Of a stretch of 7,383 nt of DNA, positions 1-5,878 are shown piece by piece. The stretch covers positions 1 through 7,383 of the forward strand of contig PMYA01000032.1 in the NCBI GenBank assembly GCA_003170935.1, given 5' to 3'. Source of the DNA: Methanobacteriota archaeon (GTDB lineage: Archaea; Halobacteriota; Bog-38; Methanoflorentales; Methanoflorentaceae). Under the pieces are notes generated by a model. It searched no databases, was not told the DNA's origin, and saw nothing but the letters and a program-made list of their open reading frames with translations. The translations under genes were made by a program, and so were the position numbers. The stretch's first letter is position 1; every line of letters begins with the position of its first letter.

Positions 1-78
1 GATATGTTCTAGGTGCAGTACGACTACCCATTCGAACAAAATGGCGCGTATAGTCGGCCGCCAGTAATTTTTCCGTGG

Positions 79-86
79 TTTTTTTT
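79..86 (+). terminator. T-tract, possible archaeal-type terminator
   Basis: A run of eight T follows a shorter T run (68-72), shortly after the possible end of an upstream reading frame at 48-50. Archaeal RNA polymerase often terminates at such T-tracts without a hairpin. No stable stem precedes it, so the call rests on base composition and position only. Confidence 0.25.
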
Positions 87-200
87 ATGAGCGAAACGTA
101 ATCCGTCGTCTTCCTAGGTTGTATAAATTAAGCATAAGCCCGTAACGTCGTTTTTACTTGGTTCGCCTTATATAGTGCAAAGAGTTTTCCCTCAATTATG

Positions 201-210
201 TATATAAAAG
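201..210 (+). promoter_or_regulatory. Candidate archaeal TATA box for the HTH-MBL-cyclase operon
   Basis: TATATAAAAG is close to the archaeal TATA consensus. A start site about 25 bases downstream would fall near 230-236 and give a 5' UTR of roughly 65 bases before the ATG at 299. A second candidate, CCTTATATAG, lies at 166-175 and would start RNA near 197-200. Neither has a clear purine-rich BRE, so which one is used cannot be decided from sequence. Confidence 0.45.
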
Positions 211-252
211 AAACCGTAAGAGCAAGAAGATACGACCTTACGTCGTGGGATG

Positions 253-285
253 GCCTTTCTAGAAGGCTCGTGCAACCGGTGCGAG
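253..285 (+). promoter_or_regulatory. Two adjacent hairpins in the 5' leader, just before the Shine-Dalgarno
   Basis: Arms GCCTT (253-257) and AAGGC (263-267) enclose a five-base loop. Immediately after, CTCG-T-GCA (267-274) can pair with TGCGAG (280-285) around ACCGG, with one bulged T. The second stem ends two bases before the AAGGAGGT ribosome site, so folding could influence translation of the first gene. The stems are short and the idea is inference. Confidence 0.25.
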
Positions 286-286
286 C

Positions 287-294
287 AAGGAGGT
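287..294 (+). promoter_or_regulatory. Strong Shine-Dalgarno for the first gene
   Basis: AAGGAGGT ends four bases before ATG 299 and matches the complement of the 16S rRNA 3' end over eight bases. It is the best ribosome site in the window and fixes the start of the HTH gene at 299. Confidence 0.8.
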
Positions 295-298
295 CACA

Positions 299-1276
299 AT
301 GAACAAACTCGAAAAAAAGGAGCGTTTTATACGGTTAAGGGCACAAGACGTGCCGTATAGCAAGATCGAGAAAGAGCTTGGTATCACCAAGAAAACGCTC
401 ATCGAGTGGGGACGTGAACTGCGTGAAGACATAAAAAAAGAACGGGCAGCGGAGATCGAGCATATAAGATCGGTCTACTGGGCGGAAAAGCGGGAACGAA
501 TCGATTTTCTCATGGAACGGCGGAAACGCTTACACGAAGAAGAACGAAGGAGTGACCTTTCAAAAATCCCGAAGGCGAAGTTGATGGCGCTTGAGTCTCA
601 GACAAGCGAGGAGCTTAAAAATGAGATACAAAGCTTGTCCGTTCAGTTCCCGAGCAGAGCGTTGAGCAATTCTCCCACAGCGTACGAGACCGCAGACAAT
701 ACGATGACCTCACCAGAATGGCTCGTTGATGGGCAGCCTGCTGCGGGGCCGCTTGCGACGTTAGCGCAGGGGGATATCCGCGATATGGCACGCGCGATTA
801 TCGCCGAACGAGCCGATTTAAAGCAAGCGCTGTATGAGGTCGCGAACAATGCTACGAGCGAGAGCGCGAAAGTGGCCGCTATTAAGACCATTGACGCCAT
901 TAGCGGGAGGATGCTCGCGTTAGCCCAATCGACGGGGGTCATAGCAACGCTCTCAGACGAGCGTCAAATAGATGAGGTTGTGGCAGGATGGGCTGCGCGA
1001 GATCGCCGCGAATTGATGTACGACTGCTTACGAGAGGACATCGGGGCGCAACAGTTGGCCACCGAGGCTATGAACGCATTTCAATCTGGCGACCTCGAAA
1101 CTGAAGAGAAACTGTCTTCCGAGTTAGACGAACGAGTTCATCAATACTCAATAGAGAGGATGCGTGTTGATATTGCACAGTTTTCATCCCCGTCCACTGA
1201 AACAGGCAGTAATGGTCACAAAGCGAAAGATAGGGCAGTAACAAGGAGCGGTCTCTACTATGGTTCTTCTTCTTAA
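299..1276 (+). CDS. HTH / coiled-coil DNA-binding protein (terminase-small-subunit-like N terminus)
   Basis: A 325-residue protein, probably a DNA-binding regulator or structural partner. Residues about 8-41 form a helix-turn-helix of the kind in small terminase subunits and resolvase-type proteins: the pattern runs from FIRLRA through YSKIEKELGITKKTLIEW, with turn Gly28 and recognition helix from about Lys31. Residues 42-85 are a highly charged helix, probably coiled coil, followed by a D-L-x-x-I-P-x-x-K-L motif (about 86-95) that I recall from a family of HTH proteins in bacteria and archaea. The rest (about 120-325) is helical, unrecognised, and ends in a low-complexity Ser/Thr/Gly tail. 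A strong ribosome site fixes the start; the stop is TAA. Its end overlaps the likely true start of the MBL gene (1260), so the two are probably co-transcribed. It could also be a terminase relic from a provirus, but no large-terminase or capsid gene is in view. Confidence 0.75.
   Translation: MNKLEKKERFIRLRAQDVPYSKIEKELGITKKTLIEWGRELREDIKKERAAEIEHIRSVYWAEKRERIDFLMERRKRLHEEERRSDLSKIPKAKLMALESQTSEELKNEIQSLSVQFPSRALSNSPTAYETADNTMTSPEWLVDGQPAAGPLATLAQGDIRDMARAIIAERADLKQALYEVANNATSESAKVAAIKTIDAISGRMLALAQSTGVIATLSDERQIDEVVAGWAARDRRELMYDCLREDIGAQQLATEAMNAFQSGDLETEEKLSSELDERVHQYSIERMRVDIAQFSSPSTETGSNGHKAKDRAVTRSGLYYGSSS
1243..1248 (+). promoter_or_regulatory. Shine-Dalgarno AAGGAG supporting a start at ATG 1260
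   Basis: AAGGAG lies inside the end of the HTH gene, 11 bases before ATG 1260. The ATG is in frame with the MBL gene, but a TAG at 1305-1307 lies between. By contrast the GTG at 1311 has GGGAG directly against it with no spacer. The site favours translation starting at 1260. Confidence 0.45.
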
Positions 1277-1310
1277 GCGCGTGATATTACAAGCTGTTGC
1301 AGCATAGGGA
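1260..1310 (+). other. Probable N-terminal extension of the MBL gene, interrupted by an in-frame TAG
   Basis: From ATG 1260 the frame of the MBL gene encodes MVLLLKRVILQAVAA, then TAG (1305-1307), then G-V and the conserved E-I-G-G-N motif. MBL proteins of this kind normally begin with a short beta strand plus a G/A-V turn just before EIGGN, and KRVILQAV fits that strand. So the 5' end looks coding on both sides of the TAG. Options are readthrough (for example pyrrolysine insertion), a recent nonsense mutation, a sequencing error, or a genuinely shortened protein from GTG 1311. The sequence cannot choose. Confidence 0.45.
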
Positions 1311-2738
1311 GTGGAAATCGGTGGCAACAAGATACTGCTCGAAGATCAAGATAAACGTGTTTTTCTCGACTTCGGCATGAGCTTCAGCATCGCCAACCAG
1401 TATTTTGACGAGTTCATGCAGCCCCGAAAGTGCAACGGCATCTTAGATCTGCTCGAATTCGGCTTGCTCCCTGATTTAAAGGGGCTATATCGCTGCGATT
1501 ATCAGTCTCACTGCAACTTATCACCGGATCCAGAACCCGCCTTTGATGGCGTCCTTTTGAGCCACGCTCATATGGATCACTGTTCGTACATACATTACCT
1601 TAGGGAGGATATTTCGCTTTACTGCACTCAGGGTGCCAAAGACATAATGCAAGCTCTGGATGAGACAGGTTCAACCGGGACGTGTGATCTAATCTCGCTG
1701 AAAGAATCATTTCAGACCTATATCAACAGCAAGGGCGGGGAATCGAAGCTAACGGGTGAGAAGGCGAAAAAGCCACGGCCGTACAACATCGTTGACAGTT
1801 CTTTCACCGTCGGAGGGCTTGATGTAGAAGCCCTTCCGGTGAGCCACTCGCTTGAAGGAGCAACTGCCTATATCCTGCACACAAGCGCAGGGCCTGTGGT
1901 ATATACAGGCGATTTTCGCTTCCACGGTTATAAAGGAGACGAGACGAGACGATTCGTCGAACGGGCTGCGGCAGTTGAGCCGATTGCCATGATCTGCGAA
2001 GGGACTCGCATCGATAAGACGGAAGTGGATAGTGAGGAACGGGTCAAGGAAGTCGCAAAAGAACGCGTTGACAAAACTAAAGGTCTTGTCGTCGTTAATT
2101 TCCCTATCCGGGATACCGACCGGATGCAGAGCTTCTATCAGGTCGCGCAGCAAACCGACAGGGCGTTGGTCATTAACCTCAAGCAGGCTTATTTGCTCGA
2201 ACTCTTTAGGACATCTGGGATTGCTACGCCGAGAGTTGATGACGATCACATTCGAGTGTACATCCCCCGAAAAACATGGGGCGTTTACGAGGACGAGCGG
2301 TTCTCGGAGAAAATTCAACATGAGGACTATGATTACTGGGAGCGTGATTTCCTCGACCATCCCAATGCAGTATCAGCTAAAAATATCAAAGAGGATCCGG
2401 GCGAATATATTTTCCGGTGCGATTTCTTCGAATTGAAGGAACTGATCGACGTGAAACCCGCCGCGGGCAGCTGCTACATTCGGAGCGTCCGTGAGCCGTT
2501 CGATATCGAAATGGAGCTGGATTTAAAAAAGGCCGAGAACTGGCTGACACACTTTGGACTGTATCCGTATACGCAGATTCACGCGTCTGGACACCTGAAT
2601 TACGACGAAATACGAGAAGCGGTTCAGACGATAAAACCGGCAGCAGTGATTCCGGTACATACTCAGCACCCCGAAGTATTTCAGAACTTCCATCATAACG
2701 TTATTATTCCGCAGATAGGTCAAGAGATAGAGCTGTGA
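1311..2738 (+). CDS. RNase J-like beta-CASP metallo-beta-lactamase-fold hydrolase
   Basis: A 475-residue MBL-fold hydrolase (492 codons if started at 1260), probably a zinc-dependent phosphodiesterase or nuclease. Numbered from GTG 1311, the visible motifs are LDFG (Asp20), HAHMDH (85-90), motif III His179 in PVSHS, and motif IV Asp201 in YTGDFRF. The beta-CASP part follows, with E-G-T at 230-232. The C-terminal MBL half returns with SGH (His428) and PVH (His450), which correspond to the RNase J / beta-CASP motifs B and C. All metal ligands are present, so the enzyme should be active. It lacks the extra C-terminal domain of RNase J. From GTG 1311 it also lacks the first beta strand, which seems to be encoded upstream behind a TAG. 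The stop TGA overlaps the cyclase start. It could act on RNA or on a cyclic nucleotide; family membership is much surer than substrate. Confidence 0.85.
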   Translation: MEIGGNKILLEDQDKRVFLDFGMSFSIANQYFDEFMQPRKCNGILDLLEFGLLPDLKGLYRCDYQSHCNLSPDPEPAFDGVLLSHAHMDHCSYIHYLREDISLYCTQGAKDIMQALDETGSTGTCDLISLKESFQTYINSKGGESKLTGEKAKKPRPYNIVDSSFTVGGLDVEALPVSHSLEGATAYILHTSAGPVVYTGDFRFHGYKGDETRRFVERAAAVEPIAMICEGTRIDKTEVDSEERVKEVAKERVDKTKGLVVVNFPIRDTDRMQSFYQVAQQTDRALVINLKQAYLLELFRTSGIATPRVDDDHIRVYIPRKTWGVYEDERFSEKIQHEDYDYWERDFLDHPNAVSAKNIKEDPGEYIFRCDFFELKELIDVKPAAGSCYIRSVREPFDIEMELDLKKAENWLTHFGLYPYTQIHASGHLNYDEIREAVQTIKPAAVIPVHTQHPEVFQNFHHNVIIPQIGQEIEL

Positions 2739-3721
2739 TGAAAAAAGGCACTGAAAAGAAAGAGAGGCCACCTCGACCTCACGGAAGATTCGATTTTGAT
2801 CAGATCCGTTACGAGATAAAAGACGACGGAACGATTGAATTCGACGTCAAGATTGCGCCTAAATATGAACCCGTTTCCATAAACGGCAAAAAAGCGTACC
2901 GAGACAAATACACAGGAGACATATATGACCAAGATGCTGTCATAGATCTCGTCAATCAGTTATTTTCAAAAGAAAACTTGTCGGTATACAGCACGCCGCC
3001 CAAGACCTTTGATTATTGCTCATTTCTGCGCGATAGAAAACAAGAGTTGATTAACCACTGGAATGAGCAGTACGAATTAGAACCGGGTAAAAACCAGATT
3101 GACCATTTTTTCGAGACTTACAAAGGAGACACGAGAGTGGTAGTTTTATTTACCGACGTGGAAGGTTCAACAAAACTCAGCGCGGAACTGGAACCGGTGA
3201 CTTATAACAAAATCATCAAGATATTCGTGCTCGAAATGTCTCTTATAATTGACAATTTTAACGGTTACATATTTAAAACCGGTGGCGACAGCGTAATCGG
3301 AATATTCCCCGCTGATGTGAACCTCAATAGCATGTGTGACTTAGCAGTACAAGCAGCTATGTTGATGAGAAGCATCGTTGAAGATGTTATTAATCCAGTC
3401 TTTGCTAATAATGGCTTGCCTGAGATAGGTTGTCACATCGGAGTAGATATCGGAAATGTCACAGTTGACAGGCATGGTGCCCGCAACATTGCTTCGTTCG
3501 ACGAGATAATCGGGCATGCAATGAACCTAACAGCAAAGATTCAATCCTTAGCGAAACACAACGAAATACTTCTAGGAAGACGGCTTTACGAAATACTCTT
3601 TTACCGGTTGCAGGAACAGTGCACAGAAGTTCATTTTAGTCAAAGTGATTGGTCTTTGTGGGATCCAGTTGAAGATAAGAGATATCAAATTTATCTTTTT
3701 TCGGGAAAATGGCCTTGTTGA
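2738..3721 (+). CDS. Class III adenylate/guanylate-type nucleotidyl cyclase
   Basis: A 327-residue cytosolic protein predicted to make a 3',5'-cyclic nucleotide. The class III cyclase domain covers roughly residues 130-300. FTDVEGST holds the first metal-binding Asp (about 140), and FKTGGDS holds the second (about 184) with an upstream Lys (about 180) at the position that contacts the base in adenylate cyclases. In the segment FDEIIGHAMNLTAKI the conserved Asn is kept, but Glu sits where adenylate cyclases have Asp or Thr, and Lys replaces the usual transition-state Arg. Substrate is therefore unclear; pyrimidine cyclases of Pycsar defence are class III relatives. The first 130 residues are unrecognised, with a charged Lys-rich start and no transmembrane or receptor domain. 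ATG 2738 overlaps the MBL stop (TGATG), so translation is probably coupled; GTG 2735 is a possible alternative start. Confidence 0.85.
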   Translation: MKKGTEKKERPPRPHGRFDFDQIRYEIKDDGTIEFDVKIAPKYEPVSINGKKAYRDKYTGDIYDQDAVIDLVNQLFSKENLSVYSTPPKTFDYCSFLRDRKQELINHWNEQYELEPGKNQIDHFFETYKGDTRVVVLFTDVEGSTKLSAELEPVTYNKIIKIFVLEMSLIIDNFNGYIFKTGGDSVIGIFPADVNLNSMCDLAVQAAMLMRSIVEDVINPVFANNGLPEIGCHIGVDIGNVTVDRHGARNIASFDEIIGHAMNLTAKIQSLAKHNEILLGRRLYEILFYRLQEQCTEVHFSQSDWSLWDPVEDKRYQIYLFSGKWPC

Positions 3722-3728
3722 ATAAGGC
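3712..3728 (+). repeat. Inverted repeat across the cyclase stop codon
   Basis: GCCTT (3712-3716) and AAGGC (3724-3728) are separated by seven bases containing the TGA stop. No T-run follows, so it is not a classical terminator; a T6 run at 3696-3701 lies before it. The same arms occur in the 5' leader hairpin at 253-267, so the pair brackets the three-gene unit, though five-base arms can recur by chance. Confidence 0.3.
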
Positions 3729-3799
3729 AACACGTTCCTTACGACTTCTCTGTAGCTTTTGGCACGGCATCTCCTCTTGGATTTCATTTGATTTTTGAG

Positions 3800-4030
3800 G
3801 CCCGTTCAGAAGCATTGTGGCAAAAGCACGTAGTTGCGCCTTAAAGCCTTTGGATGCACGCTGCGATTCTCATAACTCTAAGATCGGCGGAACCAAAGGG
3901 TTCGAATATGGGATCTCATCACTTCGAAGTTCGTTTTTCGTGGTACCCGTCGCCGTAGATTTCGAGCACAGAAATCGCAAGCTTCTCTGCATCGTGAGTG
4001 CACATCACCTGCTACAACACTTCAATAATC
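3800..4030 (+). pseudogene. Probable decayed HNH-nuclease gene fragment
   Basis: Bases 3800-3816 are identical to 5605-5621, where the intact gene encodes the PFRSI segment that opens its HNH domain. At the same spacing the seven bases CGCTGCG recur (3859-3865 and 5664-5670); in the intact gene they encode the Arg-Cys of the first zinc knuckle. Further on, TTCTCTGCA recurs (3983-3991 and 5758-5766), coding the Leu-Cys of the second knuckle, 30 bases later than expected. Between these, F-E-Y stands where the intact protein has F-D-H. The second Cys of each knuckle and the catalytic His are missing, and a TGA (3796-3798) closes the frame upstream. It reads as an old, inactivated C-terminal copy of the downstream gene. 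The identity is patchy, so confidence is moderate to low. Confidence 0.35.
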
Positions 4031-4126
4031 TGGCGAAGAGCTGGCTCCGCAGCCTCTTCAGCATTTAGGCGCCCACGTAGCCCTACTAGAATCGACCCGA
4101 CCGATGCTGTTAGAGTCTGGGCTTCT

Positions 4127-4151
4127 ACCTAGGTTTTTTGTACCTTTTTTT
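4127..4151 (+). terminator. Palindrome plus T-runs, possible transcription terminator
   Basis: The palindrome ACCTAGGT (4127-4134) runs into T6 (4134-4139), and ACC plus T7 follows (4145-4151). T-rich stretches of this kind end archaeal transcripts. It could stop RNA coming from the cyclase operon or from the relic region, about 400 bases past the cyclase stop. Confidence 0.3.
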
Positions 4152-4245
4152 GCGGGAGTGCCATCAGAATAAGCTTACGTGCGCCTTAATGCCCTCTGAA
4201 ATAGCTAACGGATGCCCGAACATAGCATGTAAGAGAGTCTCGCAA

Positions 4246-4253
4246 TTTAGATA
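4246..4253 (+). promoter_or_regulatory. Candidate TATA box for the TPR-HNH gene
   Basis: TTTAGATA lies in an A/T-rich stretch. A start site about 25 bases downstream falls near 4276, after the ATG at 4266 and before the GTG at 4296. That leaves a short leader containing GGTG (4285-4288), a match to the archaeal anti-Shine-Dalgarno, seven bases from GTG 4296. This supports 4296 as the real start. Confidence 0.3.
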
Positions 4254-4295
4254 AGAATAATAGATATGTCCGCGTGGTTACATTGGTGCATTCAC

Positions 4296-5804
4296 GTGGG
4301 GCTATTTGATAGTAAGCCGAGCGATCGGTGGACGCTAAAAGGAAGAGCAACGAAGAGTTGGATCGACAAGGGAGATGCACTTGCCAAGTCAGGCCGCAAC
4401 CAAAAAGCTAGCGAATATTACAACAAGGCCCTTGAGATCAATCCGCGGTTCGCAGCTGAGTGGAATAACAAAGGGCTGGCTTTTGCCAAGTTAGGCCGCA
4501 ACCAAGAGGCGGTAGAGTGTTACAACAAGGCTCTCGAGATGAATCCAAAGCTCGCGATAGCATGGAATAACAAAGCAGCAAGCTTCATCAACGTAGGCCG
4601 CTACCAAGAGGGAATAGAGTACTGTGACAATGCACTAGAGATCAATCCAAAACTCGCATTAGCGTGGAATAACAAGGAGATTGCCTTTACCAAGTTAGGT
4701 CGCTATAAAGAGGCGATATTGTGTAATGGCAAGACTCTTGAGATCGATCCCAAGAATGCTAAAGCGTCTGCTCGGAAAAGTAAGCTTGCTGAGCTCGAAA
4801 AAGCTCGCAAAGAGCGCGATGTGCAGCTAGCCCCTGTCGAACGATCAATAATAGAGAATCGCGCCTACACACCCGAGCAGCTTGAGTTTATCAAAACATA
4901 TCCGCACAACGAAGTATATGATCTCTACTGGCGCCTATACAATCAGATTGTTAAAGACCGCGAACTTGATGGTCAAGACATAGCAACCCTAATAAACTTT
5001 AGAAAAGCCACTGGACTAGCTCTTTCTGAGATACAGTTCACGCAGCTCATCCAGCCTTATAGCTACATAAAATCAATACGAAAAGAGGGCAAGCTGCCAA
5101 CTCAGCAACTCAGCGAAAATATTAAGCCGATATTGAAACGCGGAGAAGTAGTGCACTATCTCTGCATCGGTGCTGTCTACAAAGAAGCGACGGATACATC
5201 TAAGTTTTTTATCGACAACACGGGAATTAAAGCGCGCGTAAGGTTAGATGGAAGTCACTTTCGGCTTAAAAAAGATGTCAATCACCGAGCTGGAGCTTTC
5301 GCGCAAGACGGCGTAAGACCGTTTGAAGATATACTGGCCAGTTGGAAAGGTTCTACAGGCACTCTTTTCATTACGAACAAGCGATTGCTTCTACAACCAT
5401 TTCCGGGAGAGCAGCCCGTTAGTATTGGTCTGAACAGGATATTATCGTTTAACTGCGTTAGTGACGCAATCGAAATATGGCAGGATGGGCGTAAGCGGGC
5501 CGATCTCTTCTGGATTCCAGATAGTGCGTCGGTCGAGATATGTGCTTTATGTCTGATCTTCTTGCTCGACGCCGAGTCTAAACAACATCATCAAAAAGGA
5601 CGAAGCCCGTTCAGAAGCATTCCGACAGAAGTTAAAAATCGCGTACTCGCAAGAGACGGCGGTCGCTGCGTCATGTGTGGTAGCAGTGATGGAATCCATT
5701 TCGATCACATACTCCCGGTTTCAAAAGGCGGGGATAACACTGAAGACAATATTCAAATTCTCTGCAAAGACTGTAACTTGAGAAAGCATGACAAGATCAT
5801 ATAG
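4296..5804 (+). CDS. TPR / PH-like / HNH endonuclease domain protein
   Basis: A 502-residue multidomain protein, likely a nuclease with a protein-interaction front end. Numbered from GTG 4296, four back-to-back 34-residue TPR units fill residues 21-156. A charged helix and an unrecognised helical region (about 160-275) follow. Residues about 280-425 contain the TGTLFITNKRLLL pattern seen in PH-like or GRAM-like domains. The C terminus (about 438-502) is an HNH domain: C458-x2-C461, D470-H471, N485, C490-x2-C493-N494 and H498, with all zinc-binding and catalytic residues present. DNA cleavage is therefore plausible. The start at GTG gives MGLFD, a common N terminus in archaeal proteins, with GGTG ahead of it; ATG 4266 would add 10 residues but has no ribosome site. 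The stop is TAG, with TGA two codons later. A TIR gene follows after 74 bases, so the two may be co-transcribed. Target and trigger are unknown. Confidence 0.8.
   Translation: MGLFDSKPSDRWTLKGRATKSWIDKGDALAKSGRNQKASEYYNKALEINPRFAAEWNNKGLAFAKLGRNQEAVECYNKALEMNPKLAIAWNNKAASFINVGRYQEGIEYCDNALEINPKLALAWNNKEIAFTKLGRYKEAILCNGKTLEIDPKNAKASARKSKLAELEKARKERDVQLAPVERSIIENRAYTPEQLEFIKTYPHNEVYDLYWRLYNQIVKDRELDGQDIATLINFRKATGLALSEIQFTQLIQPYSYIKSIRKEGKLPTQQLSENIKPILKRGEVVHYLCIGAVYKEATDTSKFFIDNTGIKARVRLDGSHFRLKKDVNHRAGAFAQDGVRPFEDILASWKGSTGTLFITNKRLLLQPFPGEQPVSIGLNRILSFNCVSDAIEIWQDGRKRADLFWIPDSASVEICALCLIFLLDAESKQHHQKGRSPFRSIPTEVKNRVLARDGGRCVMCGSSDGIHFDHILPVSKGGDNTEDNIQILCKDCNLRKHDKII
4356..4763 (+). repeat. 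Four tandem TPR units, 102-bp period
   Basis: Four in-frame 102-base units encode TPR motifs (4356-4457, 4458-4559, 4560-4661, 4662-4763). Units share W-x-x-K-G/A, G-R-x-Q/K-E-A/G and A-L-E-I/M-N-P positions. DNA identity is clear but imperfect, showing older duplication than the 312-bp repeat in the TIR gene. The last unit is the most diverged. Confidence 0.8.
5605..5621 (+). repeat. 17-bp exact direct repeat shared with 3800-3816
   Basis: The 17 bases starting GCCCGTTCAG at 5605 recur exactly at 3800-3816, on the same strand 1805 bases upstream. In the HNH gene they encode PFRSI at the domain edge. A 17-base match is unlikely by chance in a window this size, and the nearby matches point to a shared origin with the relic upstream. 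Confidence 0.6.
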
Positions 5805-5878
5805 GCGAGATGAAGGGTGTTAATCGCTTCCAAAAACGATAAAGTAATGTTCTCCTCGCGGGAATTGGCAAGAGTTAA

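Larger units (their letters stand above)
1..298. other. Upstream intergenic / leader region, no supported gene
   Basis: No convincing coding region lies here. One frame is open from base 3 to a TAG at 48-50 and could be the last 15 codons of an upstream gene cut by the window, but nothing in it is recognisable. Beyond it the region is T-rich (eight T at 79-86), then carries candidate TATA elements, repeats of GTCGT and two hairpins before the first gene. It reads as the 3' flank of one gene plus the promoter and 5' UTR of the next. Confidence 0.5.
3722..4295. other. Intergenic stretch without an intact gene
   Basis: This 574-base gap separates the cyclase operon from the HNH gene. The only plus-strand frame of note runs from GTG 3817 to TAG 4066-4068 (83 codons). 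It has no clear ribosome site, but it carries short matches to the C-terminal HNH part of the downstream gene and so looks like a relic. Past 4068 the frame meets three more TAG codons (4078, 4087, 4111). The distal part holds T-runs at 4134-4139 and 4145-4151 and an A/T-rich candidate promoter before the next gene. No tRNA or other RNA gene was recognised. Confidence 0.55.

Noticed and set aside
1749..2360. 203-codon minus-strand frame inside the MBL gene
   Set aside because: Antisense shadow of a gene with complete catalytic motifs; no domain seen.
2032..2436. 134-codon plus-strand frame in another phase of the MBL gene
   Set aside because: Ser/Arg-rich out-of-frame translation overlapping a well-supported gene.
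3893..3912. GGTTCGAA as a tRNA T-loop
   Set aside because: No pairing T-stem, anticodon arm or acceptor stem around it.
3817..4068. An 83-codon plus-strand frame from GTG 3817 as a real small gene
   Set aside because: No ribosome site and no recognisable intact domain; its partial resemblance to the HNH region is better explained as a decayed copy.
4066..4251. Continuation of the 3817 frame through four TAG codons as a pyrrolysine-rich protein
   Set aside because: The translation after 4068 is not protein-like and TAG codons are clustered; chance non-coding sequence is simpler.
4356..4763. Regular 102-bp repeats as a CRISPR-like or satellite array
   Set aside because: They are in-frame TPR codons with diverged DNA and no spacers.
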